A DNA stretch of 13,333 bases from CALFER01 sp964472395 (lineage in GTDB: Bacteria > CSSED10-310 > CALFER01), in assembly GCA_964472395.1 (NCBI GenBank), contig CAYYMM010000117.1, forward strand, positions 1 to 13,333, read 5' to 3'. Shown here piece after piece: positions 7,148 through 13,333 of this stretch. A program made the translations under genes and the position numbers. Positions within the stretch are counted from its first letter, which is position 1. Each line of letters starts with the position of its first letter. Below the pieces are notes generated by a model, which ran no database searches, was not told where the DNA came from, and worked only from the letters and a program-made list of their open reading frames with translations.

Positions 7148-7160
7148 CTTCGAAAGAATC

Positions 7161-8060
7161 TCACGGATCCGCCCGGTTCGATTTTATAAAATGCTGGAGA
7201 TCGAGCGAACATTGATCGAAGAAGAACACGAGATCCAACATCATCAGATTACGATCATGCGCCCGAAAATCCCTCTTCAGAAACTCGATGGTACGATCCG
7301 CATTGTCCTTGGCCTTGTTGACCAATCCTCTGAGTGAATCGGGACACGGACGGTGCAGGTAAAACCAATTCCAGTAGGTCCTGAACAAAGAAGCGCGCGT
7401 GTCTACGCGATGATGATAGACGATTGCCTGAGGATTGTAGATGATCCTATAACCGAATTCGCGCAGCCGTCTGCTGATGTAATAATCCTCATTGTTGGTC
7501 CGATACTCGGGCCCTTCCGGATAACTCCCGACATCCAATACCGCTGATTTCCTGAAGAGCGTATTGTTCCCGAACAGATGGAGCAGCGATGTCTGCCGCC
7601 GGTCTCCCCAGTGCTGCTGCATATGCACTTTCCGCCAGCGATCAACCGGTTTTTCAGTCTGAAACTCCAGCAGTTTGCCGGATGTGCCGGCAACGGAAGG
7701 GTCTTTCATGTCGTTGATCAGAATAGCCAGCCAATTCGGTTCCGGTACACAATCCGCATCCAGGGCAGCGATGAACGGCGCTGAGATTTCCTCGAACGCA
7801 CGCCGCCGCGCCTGAGACAACCCCTGATTGGTCGGTTGTGAGATGATTCGAACTCCATGTGCCGAGGCGATCTCCACGGTACGATCCGTGCTTCCGTCAT
7901 CCACGACGACAATTTCCTCAATCGGATACGTCTGAGTCTTGATCCCGCTGAGACACTTGTCGAGATACATCGCTGCGTTGTAGGCCGGAACGTACACGCT
8001 GATCCGGTGTGGCGCACCTTCTGTCGTCGAAGGGTCAGTTCCCGTATTTTCTAAAACCAT
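7161..8060 (-). CDS. Family 2 glycosyltransferase (GT-A fold)
   Basis: A 299-residue protein with the full GT2 signature: V-Y-V-P-A-Y-N (22-28), V-V-V-D-D-G-S-T-D (51-59), metal-binding D101-A-D103, and N-N-E191-D192 followed by a helix and G-Y-R (203-205). A C-terminal hydrophobic run (M-L-D-L-V-F-F-F) echoes the same position in the GT2 at 3506-4417. The start ATG at 8058-8060 overlaps the end of the radical-SAM gene by 10 bp, with GGAGGG 10 nt upstream inside that gene, so translation is coupled. It probably adds one residue to the glycan exported by the same operon. The specific sugar is not predictable. Confidence 0.92.
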   Translation of the reverse strand: MVLENTGTDPSTTEGAPHRISVYVPAYNAAMYLDKCLSGIKTQTYPIEEIVVVDDGSTDRTVEIASAHGVRIISQPTNQGLSQARRRAFEEISAPFIAALDADCVPEPNWLAILINDMKDPSVAGTSGKLLEFQTEKPVDRWRKVHMQQHWGDRRQTSLLHLFGNNTLFRKSAVLDVGSYPEGPEYRTNNEDYYISRRLREFGYRIIYNPQAIVYHHRVDTRASLFRTYWNWFYLHRPCPDSLRGLVNKAKDNADRTIEFLKRDFRAHDRNLMMLDLVFFFDQCSLDLQHFIKSNRADP

Positions 8061-9436
8061 GATTGCCGCGCCCTCCAGTACGTATGGATCGAATGATCGA
8101 GTGCCTGATGCAGATCGTCTGCAGTCAGATTCTCCATTTTCATGACGGCGGACAGATTGCCGTCATAATCATCCCAGTTGTCGGACAGAATCATTCCTCG
8201 TGCCTTGAGATCATCGTAGTATTTAGTTCCCGGGAAGGGTGTGTTGATCGAAAACTGAACGGAGTGGGTTTTCTGGGCCAGCGCAAAATCGAGCGTTCGC
8301 TTGATGCTGTCTTTGGTTTCTCCCGGTAATCCATAGGTAAAGGTCAGATGAACCTTCACGCCAAGACGCTTTGTGAACTCGATGACTTGGACGGCCTTTT
8401 CCAGGTCGAGCGCCTTGCCGCTGGAATCGACGATTTCCTGAACGGCGGACTCGATTCCGTATTTGATACCTACCAACCCGGCGCTCGCCATTTCCGCCAG
8501 GGTTTCTTCATCGAATGTATCAGCCCGGGCCATGACTGCCCATGGAACATTCAATCGACGTTCACGAATCAACCGGCAGATGCGGACGATCCGCTCCTTG
8601 CCGATATTAAAAGTATCATCATCAAAGTAGACACCCCGAAATCCGTATCGATCCAGGAGCCATTCCATTTCACTGACAACGGATTCCGGCGAACGAGTCC
8701 GGTACCGGTGATTTCCGTACATCACCTGTGGCCACATACAGAAGATGCACTTGAACGGACATCCTCGACTCGCCCACATCTGCACATTCGGGATCTCCAA
8801 GACCTGAAAATCGTCATTGTAGTTGTACATCGGGAGATGGTGGTAAGCCGGTGAGGGTAAACTGTCCAGATCCTCGATGACCGCCCGACGCCCCGTGTTG
8901 ACCACCTGCCCATCCTGCCTGAACACGATTCCGGGTATTTTCGAGATATCAGATCGGCTTTCCAGGGCTTTGAGCAGATCCGGAAGTGTCAGATCATATT
9001 CTCCGATCAGGATGTAATCGACGATGGGATGTTCTTTCAAGAACTGATCCTGCATCACGCTGACGTGAGGACCGACAAAGATGATCCGTGTCTCCGGGGA
9101 TGCGGACTTGATCATTCCGGCATGTCTCAGATCGGTATTGATCGTGGGAGTCGATGTTTCAAGCAGCACGAGATCCGGATTAAAATCCAGGATCTGTTTG
9201 AAAAACACATCTTCATCCATCCCCATCGCGATGGCATCGATGAGGCGAACCGGAAATCCTTCCTTCTCGAGAATCGCAGTCGCGTATGCCAGGAAAAAGG
9301 GAAACGGCACATAATGCGGAATCGATTCGCCAATGCCTGCCTCAAGGGTAAAAGGCCATCGGGACCCGGCTCGTACACCGAGGCGACCTTTTTTCCTCCA
9401 GGGGGCATTGCCAAGCAGGATCTTCAACTGATGCAT
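8051..9436 (-). CDS. B12-binding-domain radical SAM enzyme
   Basis: A 461-residue protein. The ATG at 9436 is chosen because AGGAGG lies 8 nt upstream and the previous gene stops 2 bp before; the in-frame region further upstream is coding sequence of that gene. Residues ~45-155 form a Rossmann-like B12-binding domain (P-F-P-F-F-L-A-Y-A, then R-L-I-D-A-I-A-M-G, D-L-V-L-L-E and F-V-G-P-H). The usual D-x-H-x-x-G cobalt-ligand motif is not present. Residues ~219-420 are the radical SAM barrel with C226-P-F-K-C230-I-F-C233 for the 4Fe-4S cluster, F-D-D-D-T-F (271-276), and G-I-K-Y-G-I-E-S (323-330), a motif typical of this class. Relatives include methyltransferases and oxidoreductases of secondary metabolism and lipid or sugar tailoring. 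In this operon a glycan or lipid-carrier modification is likely, but the substrate is unknown. Confidence 0.9.
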   Translation of the reverse strand: MHQLKILLGNAPWRKKGRLGVRAGSRWPFTLEAGIGESIPHYVPFPFFLAYATAILEKEGFPVRLIDAIAMGMDEDVFFKQILDFNPDLVLLETSTPTINTDLRHAGMIKSASPETRIIFVGPHVSVMQDQFLKEHPIVDYILIGEYDLTLPDLLKALESRSDISKIPGIVFRQDGQVVNTGRRAVIEDLDSLPSPAYHHLPMYNYNDDFQVLEIPNVQMWASRGCPFKCIFCMWPQVMYGNHRYRTRSPESVVSEMEWLLDRYGFRGVYFDDDTFNIGKERIVRICRLIRERRLNVPWAVMARADTFDEETLAEMASAGLVGIKYGIESAVQEIVDSSGKALDLEKAVQVIEFTKRLGVKVHLTFTYGLPGETKDSIKRTLDFALAQKTHSVQFSINTPFPGTKYYDDLKARGMILSDNWDDYDGNLSAVMKMENLTADDLHQALDHSIHTYWRARQSWF

Positions 9437-9438
9437 AC

Positions 9439-10617
9439 TCACTGCCTCCTCCCCAGATGCGTAACTCGATAATGCATGAGCGGCAACATCAACATCCAGA
9501 CGATCATGAATGCCCCTTTGATCAGGAACCTGAACCATTTCTTCGGAGTCTGCTTCAACAGATCGAGTCTCTGGAGAAGAAAGCTGCGTGGCCTGTTCGG
9601 GATAAACAATGTGTTACCCGCCAGATCACTCTTCATTTTGAACATCGTTCGCCCCATCAGAGCAAACAGGTTGAATCTGTACCCGAACCCGGCCCAGAGG
9701 TCACGCTGTATTCTCAACACAATCGACTCATTTCTGTTCGCACGGACCTCGCGGGCCAACTCGATCAGCTTTCCCGGACGAGCCGGTAAAGAGATGGGAA
9801 TAATCGAAACCCCGGTCATGCGTTCTTTGTCCCAATACTGAGGAAATCGGTCCTTGATCCGCATGAGCACTTGATCATTCGCGGCCTGAGACTCACAGCC
9901 GACGGTGTAGATGCGTTTGATCTCACCACTCGAAAACAGTGTTTTCGGATACTTCATGATCGGAGGCATCGCAGGCGATGAATCGATCCGGATGACAGCC
10001 AGTTCATACGTTCCTGGCTGAAGTAGAATATCCTGTCTATCCGACCCGAATCGCACCATATCCAGTATCATGCTGTTTTCCCGGTATTCAGATGAAACTC
10101 GTAACCGCCAGTCATAAAAACAGGATTCACCATCGGAGGTTATCCGAAGGGGAGGGATCGATTGTTCCGAGGATTCGAGATGGATCATGGTGTCTTCCGG
10201 AACTCCGCACCAGATCACTCCACTTTGCCACGGGAGTATATTGTTTCGGGATCGGTTGATGGCATACAGATCGAATCGAGAGGATAATGGAATTCTGATT
10301 GTGACCTCGGAGACACGCAAAGGTTCCGAAACCGTGAGAGTTGCGCGAAAAGAAACGCTGTCGGTGTCTTCGGTCACCTGAAATCCGACTTTCACAGGTA
10401 GCCAATCTGAATTACTGGTCGATGATACACTGCTGAGCTCTGCCGAGGATGTCTCGATGACTCCCTCGGTCGAATGCCAGGATCCGGATGCCGTCAAAAC
10501 GATGCAGTGTATTCCACGCGGATCCGTCAGCCGTTCTTTCCCGGAACACAATACGGCTCTGCCATTGCCCGATACCCACGTCAATGCAGATCTATTGGAT
10601 TGAGATTTCCTGTTCAA
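9439..10617 (-). CDS. Unrecognised operon protein, beta-rich N-terminus and C-terminal membrane helix
   Basis: About 392 residues from a TTG at 10615-10617, which has GAGGAGG ending 6 nt upstream. The ATG at 10621-10623 directly abuts that Shine-Dalgarno, so it is a poorer start, and longer readings would overlap the ATPase gene by 200 bp. Residues ~1-225 look beta-rich (alternating hydrophobic strands such as V-T-I-R-I-P-L), with no signal peptide. Residues ~236-350 look alpha/beta (R-I-Y-T-V-G-C-E, then V-S-I-I-P-I, S-I-V-L-R-I-Q-R-D-L-W-A-G-F-G-Y and N-T-L-F-I-P). Residues ~363-382 form one strong hydrophobic helix, followed by a short basic tail. A cytoplasmic protein anchored by its C-terminus fits. 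I do not recognise the family. Its place between the exporter and the radical-SAM gene points to glycan synthesis or export. The tail resembles that of the 503-aa glycosyltransferase. Confidence 0.75.
   Translation of the reverse strand: MNRKSQSNRSALTWVSGNGRAVLCSGKERLTDPRGIHCIVLTASGSWHSTEGVIETSSAELSSVSSTSNSDWLPVKVGFQVTEDTDSVSFRATLTVSEPLRVSEVTIRIPLSSRFDLYAINRSRNNILPWQSGVIWCGVPEDTMIHLESSEQSIPPLRITSDGESCFYDWRLRVSSEYRENSMILDMVRFGSDRQDILLQPGTYELAVIRIDSSPAMPPIMKYPKTLFSSGEIKRIYTVGCESQAANDQVLMRIKDRFPQYWDKERMTGVSIIPISLPARPGKLIELAREVRANRNESIVLRIQRDLWAGFGYRFNLFALMGRTMFKMKSDLAGNTLFIPNRPRSFLLQRLDLLKQTPKKWFRFLIKGAFMIVWMLMLPLMHYRVTHLGRRQ
9445..9450 (-). promoter_or_regulatory. Ribosome binding site fixing the radical-SAM start
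   Basis: AGGAGG on the - strand, 8 nt before the ATG at 9436. It is formed by the final codons of the upstream gene (encoding R-R-Q and the stop), so translation of the two genes is coupled. Confidence 0.8.
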
Positions 10618-12016
10618 CGACATCCTCCTCGAATCTGAAAACCAACTCGTACTCGACTCCCTGGGGATTCGAATAATAGTCTTTGTTCTCGGATCTTGAA
10701 AACTCGATTGTCCGGCTGCGAATCTTGGCCTCCGTGTTGGTAACCTGAGGAATGAACTTCTCCCCGGACGTGACGATTTCGGTTTCCACACAGGGCAAAG
10801 TGAATCGGTTCAAACGAACGGCCTTGACGCCGACACACGGTTCATCCGCGCCGAGATTGATGATTCGCTGTCCGAACTGCTCGAAAAACTCCTCCGGGAA
10901 GTGCCCGGACGCCGAGCGCGAAAACCATTGTCTGTAGTCGTCGGTCAACATGATGTTGACCGTATCCGTCCGGATATCAAAATCACTTCTGACGATCATC
11001 CGCACACGCCAGATAAAACTGTTCTCGTCCAGCAACTCAATGCTCCAGTGCTGTTCGATGGGCAGCAGTGTCCAGATGCCTCTGGCACGCAGATGATGCG
11101 GATCAAACGTTATGATCTCCCACTTCGCGTCAACCGACCACTGCGACTGATTCGAAGCAAAAATCTGAGTGAAGATACAGCAGTTTTTAGTCAGTTCGAT
11201 TCCCTTCCAGAATAGAATCAGTTTTCCTCGTTCAAACAGAACGGTCAGAGGGCCTTTGGAGAGTGTCGACATGCCGAGCGTGACGCCCACGTAAGTCAGA
11301 TAACTGAACGTGACGACATCCCGATCTCCCTCCATTTCAATGCGTCCTTGTTTCAGCCAGTACACCCTGGAACAGAGATCCCGGATCGCGCTCAGATCGT
11401 GCGACACAATCAGAATCGTCTTGCCTCGCTCGCGCAGATCGCGGAGAGTCTGCTTGCACTTTCGCTGGAATTCCTCATCCCCTACAGCCAGCACTTCATC
11501 GACAAGCAGGAGATCAGGGTTCATATGAATGGCGATCGAAAAGCCAAGCCGGACGTACATCCCGGACGAATACGTCATTACGGGCTGGTCGATGAAATCC
11601 TTGATTCCCGAGAATTCCACGATCCGATCGAATGCCTCGGCCACCTCTTTCTTGGTCATTCCCAGGATAACACCATTCAAATAGATGTTTTCCCGTCCGG
11701 TCAGATGGGGATGAAATCCGGCACCCAATTCGAGCAACGAGGAAACGCGGCCGTTTATCTGAACCTGCCCGGACGTCGGGTCTGTAACGTTCGATAAAAT
11801 CTTCAGGAGCGTCGATTTGCCCGATCCATTCTCTCCGATGATCCCAACTGTCTCGCCAGGATAAATGTCAAGCGAGACATCATCGAGAGCCCAGAAGAGG
11901 TTGTTCGTGTTCTTTTTCCGTGTGACCCAGTAGAGCATCTCCCGATACAGAAATTGCTGATACCTCCGAACGTAGCTTTTTCGTATGTTCCTCAGTGTGA
12001 TGATGGGTTCCGCCAT
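10592..12016 (-). CDS. wzt: Wzt-type polysaccharide ABC transporter ATPase with C-terminal extension
   Basis: A 474-residue ATPase that would power export of an undecaprenyl-linked polysaccharide through the neighbouring permease. ATG at 12014-12016, 8 bp after the permease stop. The nucleotide-binding domain covers ~1-240: Walker A G61-E-N-G-S-G-K-S-T69, a Wzt-like Y-S-S-G-M-Y-V-R-L signature (149-157), Walker B with L-L-L-V-D-E174, and the H-loop S-H206-D. It has the long N-terminal segment before the first strand that is typical of O-antigen, teichoic-acid and capsule exporters. Residues ~245-474 are a large beta-rich region with many aromatic residues. Some Wzt proteins, such as those of E. 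coli O8/O9a, have a C-terminal domain that binds the finished glycan end, so a similar role is inferred here, though the sequence is not recognisably the same fold. The 3' end overlaps the next gene by 26 bp. Confidence 0.93.
   Translation of the reverse strand: MAEPIITLRNIRKSYVRRYQQFLYREMLYWVTRKKNTNNLFWALDDVSLDIYPGETVGIIGENGSGKSTLLKILSNVTDPTSGQVQINGRVSSLLELGAGFHPHLTGRENIYLNGVILGMTKKEVAEAFDRIVEFSGIKDFIDQPVMTYSSGMYVRLGFSIAIHMNPDLLLVDEVLAVGDEEFQRKCKQTLRDLRERGKTILIVSHDLSAIRDLCSRVYWLKQGRIEMEGDRDVVTFSYLTYVGVTLGMSTLSKGPLTVLFERGKLILFWKGIELTKNCCIFTQIFASNQSQWSVDAKWEIITFDPHHLRARGIWTLLPIEQHWSIELLDENSFIWRVRMIVRSDFDIRTDTVNIMLTDDYRQWFSRSASGHFPEEFFEQFGQRIINLGADEPCVGVKAVRLNRFTLPCVETEIVTSGEKFIPQVTNTEAKIRSRTIEFSRSENKDYYSNPQGVEYELVFRFEEDVVEQEISIQ
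10624..10630 (-). promoter_or_regulatory. Ribosome binding site deciding the TTG start of the unknown gene
   Basis: GAGGAGG on the - strand lies within the last codons of the ATPase gene. It has 6 nt to a TTG (10617) but zero spacing to an in-frame ATG (10623), which favours the TTG. Confidence 0.6.
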
Positions 12017-12024
12017 GGTCCGAC

Positions 12025-12819
12025 CTATACCAGATCCGCAAACTGGCGTTCCAATCTCCCGTAGATCAGAAGTCCGCTGATGAAAAGCAAAGTGGAAGCA
12101 GCACACGTATAAAGGAACAGGAGTCCTCCGGGAGGTGCATCGTTATAGAAAATCTGCCTGTACAGAGCGATGATCCCGACCATCGGATTGAGCTGATACA
12201 AGAAAGCCATCCCCTTCGATAGATTGGTGTTGACCAGTTCAATCGAATAAAAAACGGGCGACGCATAAAACCCGATCATCAATAACAAGTCTTTGATATA
12301 GCGAACATCCCGATACAGCACATTCAACCCGGATAAAATCAGACTCAATCCGATCGCCATGATTGCCTGCAGGACCAGAACCAGAGGCAAGAACAGAATC
12401 GATATCGAAAAAGGACGGTCGAAAAACCAGAGCATCGGGACAAGCACCACCAGCGAGATCGAAAAATCGAACATGATGCTGATCCCGGATGCAATGGGGA
12501 GCAACACTCGAGGGAAATAGACCTTCTTGACCAGATTCGCATTGTCCGGAATGCTCGCGATCGTCCCATGTACCACCATGGAAAAATATGTCCAGGGTAA
12601 TAGCCCGACCATCAGAAACACCGGATAAGCCTCGATGTCGAACCGCATCACCATCGAAAAAACGAAAGAGAGAATCACCATCTGGCCGAACGGAAGCACG
12701 ATGGCCCATAAAAATCCCAGCGACGACATCTTGTAGCGGACCTTGATTTCCTTCAACGCCAGAAAATACAGGATCTCCCGGTACTGATAGATCTGCCTGA
12801 GATGTTCGATCAGCCTCAT
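12025..12819 (-). CDS. wzm: Wzm-type ABC-2 polysaccharide export permease
   Basis: A 264-residue membrane protein; ATG at 12817-12819 chosen for AGGAAG 8 nt upstream, over an in-frame TTG at 12852. Hydrophobic segments at about 34-57, 66-84, 105-132, 141-165, 177-192 and 232-253 give the six-helix ABC-2 layout. Family features: the amphipathic N-terminus ending L-A-L-K-E-I-K-V-R-Y-K before helix 1, L-P-W-T-Y-F (74-79), L-Y-R-D-V-R-Y (168-174), S-P-V-F-Y-S (187-192) and N-P-M (211-213). Wzm-like permeases form a dimeric channel for lipid-linked polysaccharide with the Wzt ATPase, here encoded 8 bp downstream. It is the first gene of the leftward operon, behind the promoter at 12864-12892. A teichoic-acid exporter (TagG type) is the alternative within the same family. 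Confidence 0.93.
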   Translation of the reverse strand: MRLIEHLRQIYQYREILYFLALKEIKVRYKMSSLGFLWAIVLPFGQMVILSFVFSMVMRFDIEAYPVFLMVGLLPWTYFSMVVHGTIASIPDNANLVKKVYFPRVLLPIASGISIMFDFSISLVVLVPMLWFFDRPFSISILFLPLVLVLQAIMAIGLSLILSGLNVLYRDVRYIKDLLLMIGFYASPVFYSIELVNTNLSKGMAFLYQLNPMVGIIALYRQIFYNDAPPGGLLFLYTCAASTLLFISGLLIYGRLERQFADLV

Positions 12820-12863
12820 CGTGTATTCTTCCTGTGTCCCGGCCCCGTCCAACGCACTGCAAC

Positions 12864-12892
12864 GTGATAACAGATTCGGCCTTCCGAGTCAA
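12864..12892 (-). promoter_or_regulatory. Sigma70-like promoter of the wzm-wzt glycan operon
   Basis: On the - strand, TTGACT (12887-12892) is separated by 17 nt from TATCAC (12864-12869), preceded by a TGT that fits an extended -10. The matches are 5/6 and 4/6. Transcription would start near 12857, giving a ~38-nt leader before the ATG at 12819. Confidence 0.5.
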
Positions 12893-12910
12893 ACCAGCGG
12901 GCATTCCGCA

Positions 12911-12940
12911 TTGAGTTTTCAATGGATTGCGTGCTACATT
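12911..12940 (+). promoter_or_regulatory. Possible divergent promoter for the GHGFGHATR gene
   Basis: TTGAGT (12911-12916), 18-nt spacer, TACATT (12935-12940): 4/6 matches at each box. Transcription would begin just before the GGAGG at 12950, giving a very short leader. Plausible but weak. Confidence 0.3.
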
Positions 12941-12949
12941 GCCAGCCTT

Positions 12950-12954
12950 GGAGG
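12950..12954 (+). promoter_or_regulatory. Ribosome binding site of the truncated right-edge gene
   Basis: GGAGG, 8 nt before the ATG at 12963, supports the start of the open frame that runs off the right edge. Confidence 0.65.
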
Positions 12955-12962
12955 AATCCGGA

Positions 12963-13333
12963 ATGCCGCCTCGAAGTATCATCTACTATGTCTCCGGACA
13001 TGGTTTCGGACACGCCACCCGTTCCGCTGAAGTCATCGCCGCCCTCAATAGGCTCGCCCCCACTGCGCCCATCTTTGTCCGTACCGCCGCACCGGCCATG
13101 ATCTTCGAGGAAGCCGACTGCCGCTGCACGATCGAACCGGTGTCGCTCGATGTCGGCGTCATCCAGACGGACAGTCTCACCATGGACATCCCCGCCACGA
13201 TCGATGCCTGCCGCGAACTGCTCCGTAAACTCCCGGATCTGGTCCAGACCGAAATCGCATTCGCCCGCACCCGGAACGCCGGCCTGATCGTCTCGGATGT
13301 ACTGCAGGCGCTGGACGACCCGGCCCGGGAGGT
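12963..13333 (+). CDS. Partial GT-B glycosyltransferase-like protein (GHGFGHATR family)
   Basis: The ATG at 12963 has GGAGG 8 nt upstream, and the frame stays open for 123 codons to the window end, so the C-terminus is missing. The protein begins with I-I-Y-Y-V-S and G12-H-G-F-G-H-A-T-R20, the first strand and glycine-rich loop of a GT-B fold. That G-H-G-x-G-H motif is known from MurG/GT28-like glycosyltransferases and the N-terminal half of plant L-arabinokinase-like proteins. V-R-T-A-A-P at ~39-44 fits the next strand. A sugar transferase role is likely but the substrate is unknown. It is transcribed divergently from wzm, with only 143 bp between start codons. Its codons are distinctly GC-rich (many GCC, CTC, ACC), higher than the operon opposite. 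Confidence 0.8.
   Translation, partial: MPPRSIIYYVSGHGFGHATRSAEVIAALNRLAPTAPIFVRTAAPAMIFEEADCRCTIEPVSLDVGVIQTDSLTMDIPATIDACRELLRKLPDLVQTEIAFARTRNAGLIVSDVLQALDDPARE

Noticed and set aside
9437..9538. Longer N-terminus for the radical-SAM enzyme
   Set aside because: It overlaps the coding end of the upstream gene and lacks a domain pattern; AGGAGG at 9445-9450 points to the ATG at 9436.
10618..10791. Longer N-terminus for the unknown operon protein
   Set aside because: It would overlap the ATPase gene by 200 bp, and that region is low-complexity Arg/Ser/Pro. The GAGGAGG before the TTG at 10617 explains the real start better.
12239..12982. Open frame of 247 codons overlapping wzm in another frame
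   Set aside because: It spans the divergent promoter region, and its translation lacks the membrane pattern of the real permease, which has clear family motifs in the other frame.

Overview
This 13.3 kb window is bacterial, gene-dense and mostly 53-62% G+C in the lines I counted by hand. It carries surface-polysaccharide genes beside two unrelated genes. The ABC-2 polysaccharide export pair (Wzm/Wzt type), the cluster of glycosyltransferases and the Thr-Pro linkers of a secreted protein suggest an uncultured Gram-negative-like bacterium. Such 'TPTP' linkers are common in candidate phyla, but the phylum cannot be fixed from the sequence.

Left part, + strand. A HEAT-repeat protein with an extreme Gly-rich N-terminus (about 8-1849) is followed by a secreted multidomain protein (1964-3394). 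The second protein has a complete intein/hedgehog-like Hint domain sitting inside a Thr/Pro-rich linker. Two family-2 glycosyltransferases (3506-4417 and 4414-5925) follow and are translationally coupled by an ATGA overlap. The second has a long C-terminal extension and turns markedly AT-rich in its second half.

Right part, - strand. An operon reads leftwards from a recognisable sigma70-like promoter near 12864-12892: Wzm-type permease, Wzt-type ATPase with a ~230-250 residue C-terminal domain, an unrecognised protein with a C-terminal membrane helix, a B12-binding/radical-SAM enzyme, a GT2 and a GT4. Genes are spaced by 2-13 bp or overlap by 10-26 bp, so they look like one transcription unit. 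It converges on the + strand glycosyltransferases, and the terminal genes overlap tail-to-tail by 56 bp.

Far right, + strand. Divergent from the wzm promoter, a gene with a GHGFGHATR motif starts at 12963 and runs off the window. It looks like a GT-B glycosyltransferase-type protein.

Working model: glycosyltransferases on both strands build a lipid-linked glycan, Wzm/Wzt exports it, and the radical-SAM enzyme and the unknown membrane-anchored protein modify or handle it. The strongest candidates for something unusual are the Hint domain with Lys at the +1 position inside a Thr-Pro linker, a possible C-terminal module shared by the 503-aa glycosyltransferase and the unknown operon protein, and the composition break at about 5.2-7.1 kb. 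There is no gene-free stretch above 150 bp between the annotated genes. I saw no tRNA, rRNA, insertion sequence or CRISPR array.
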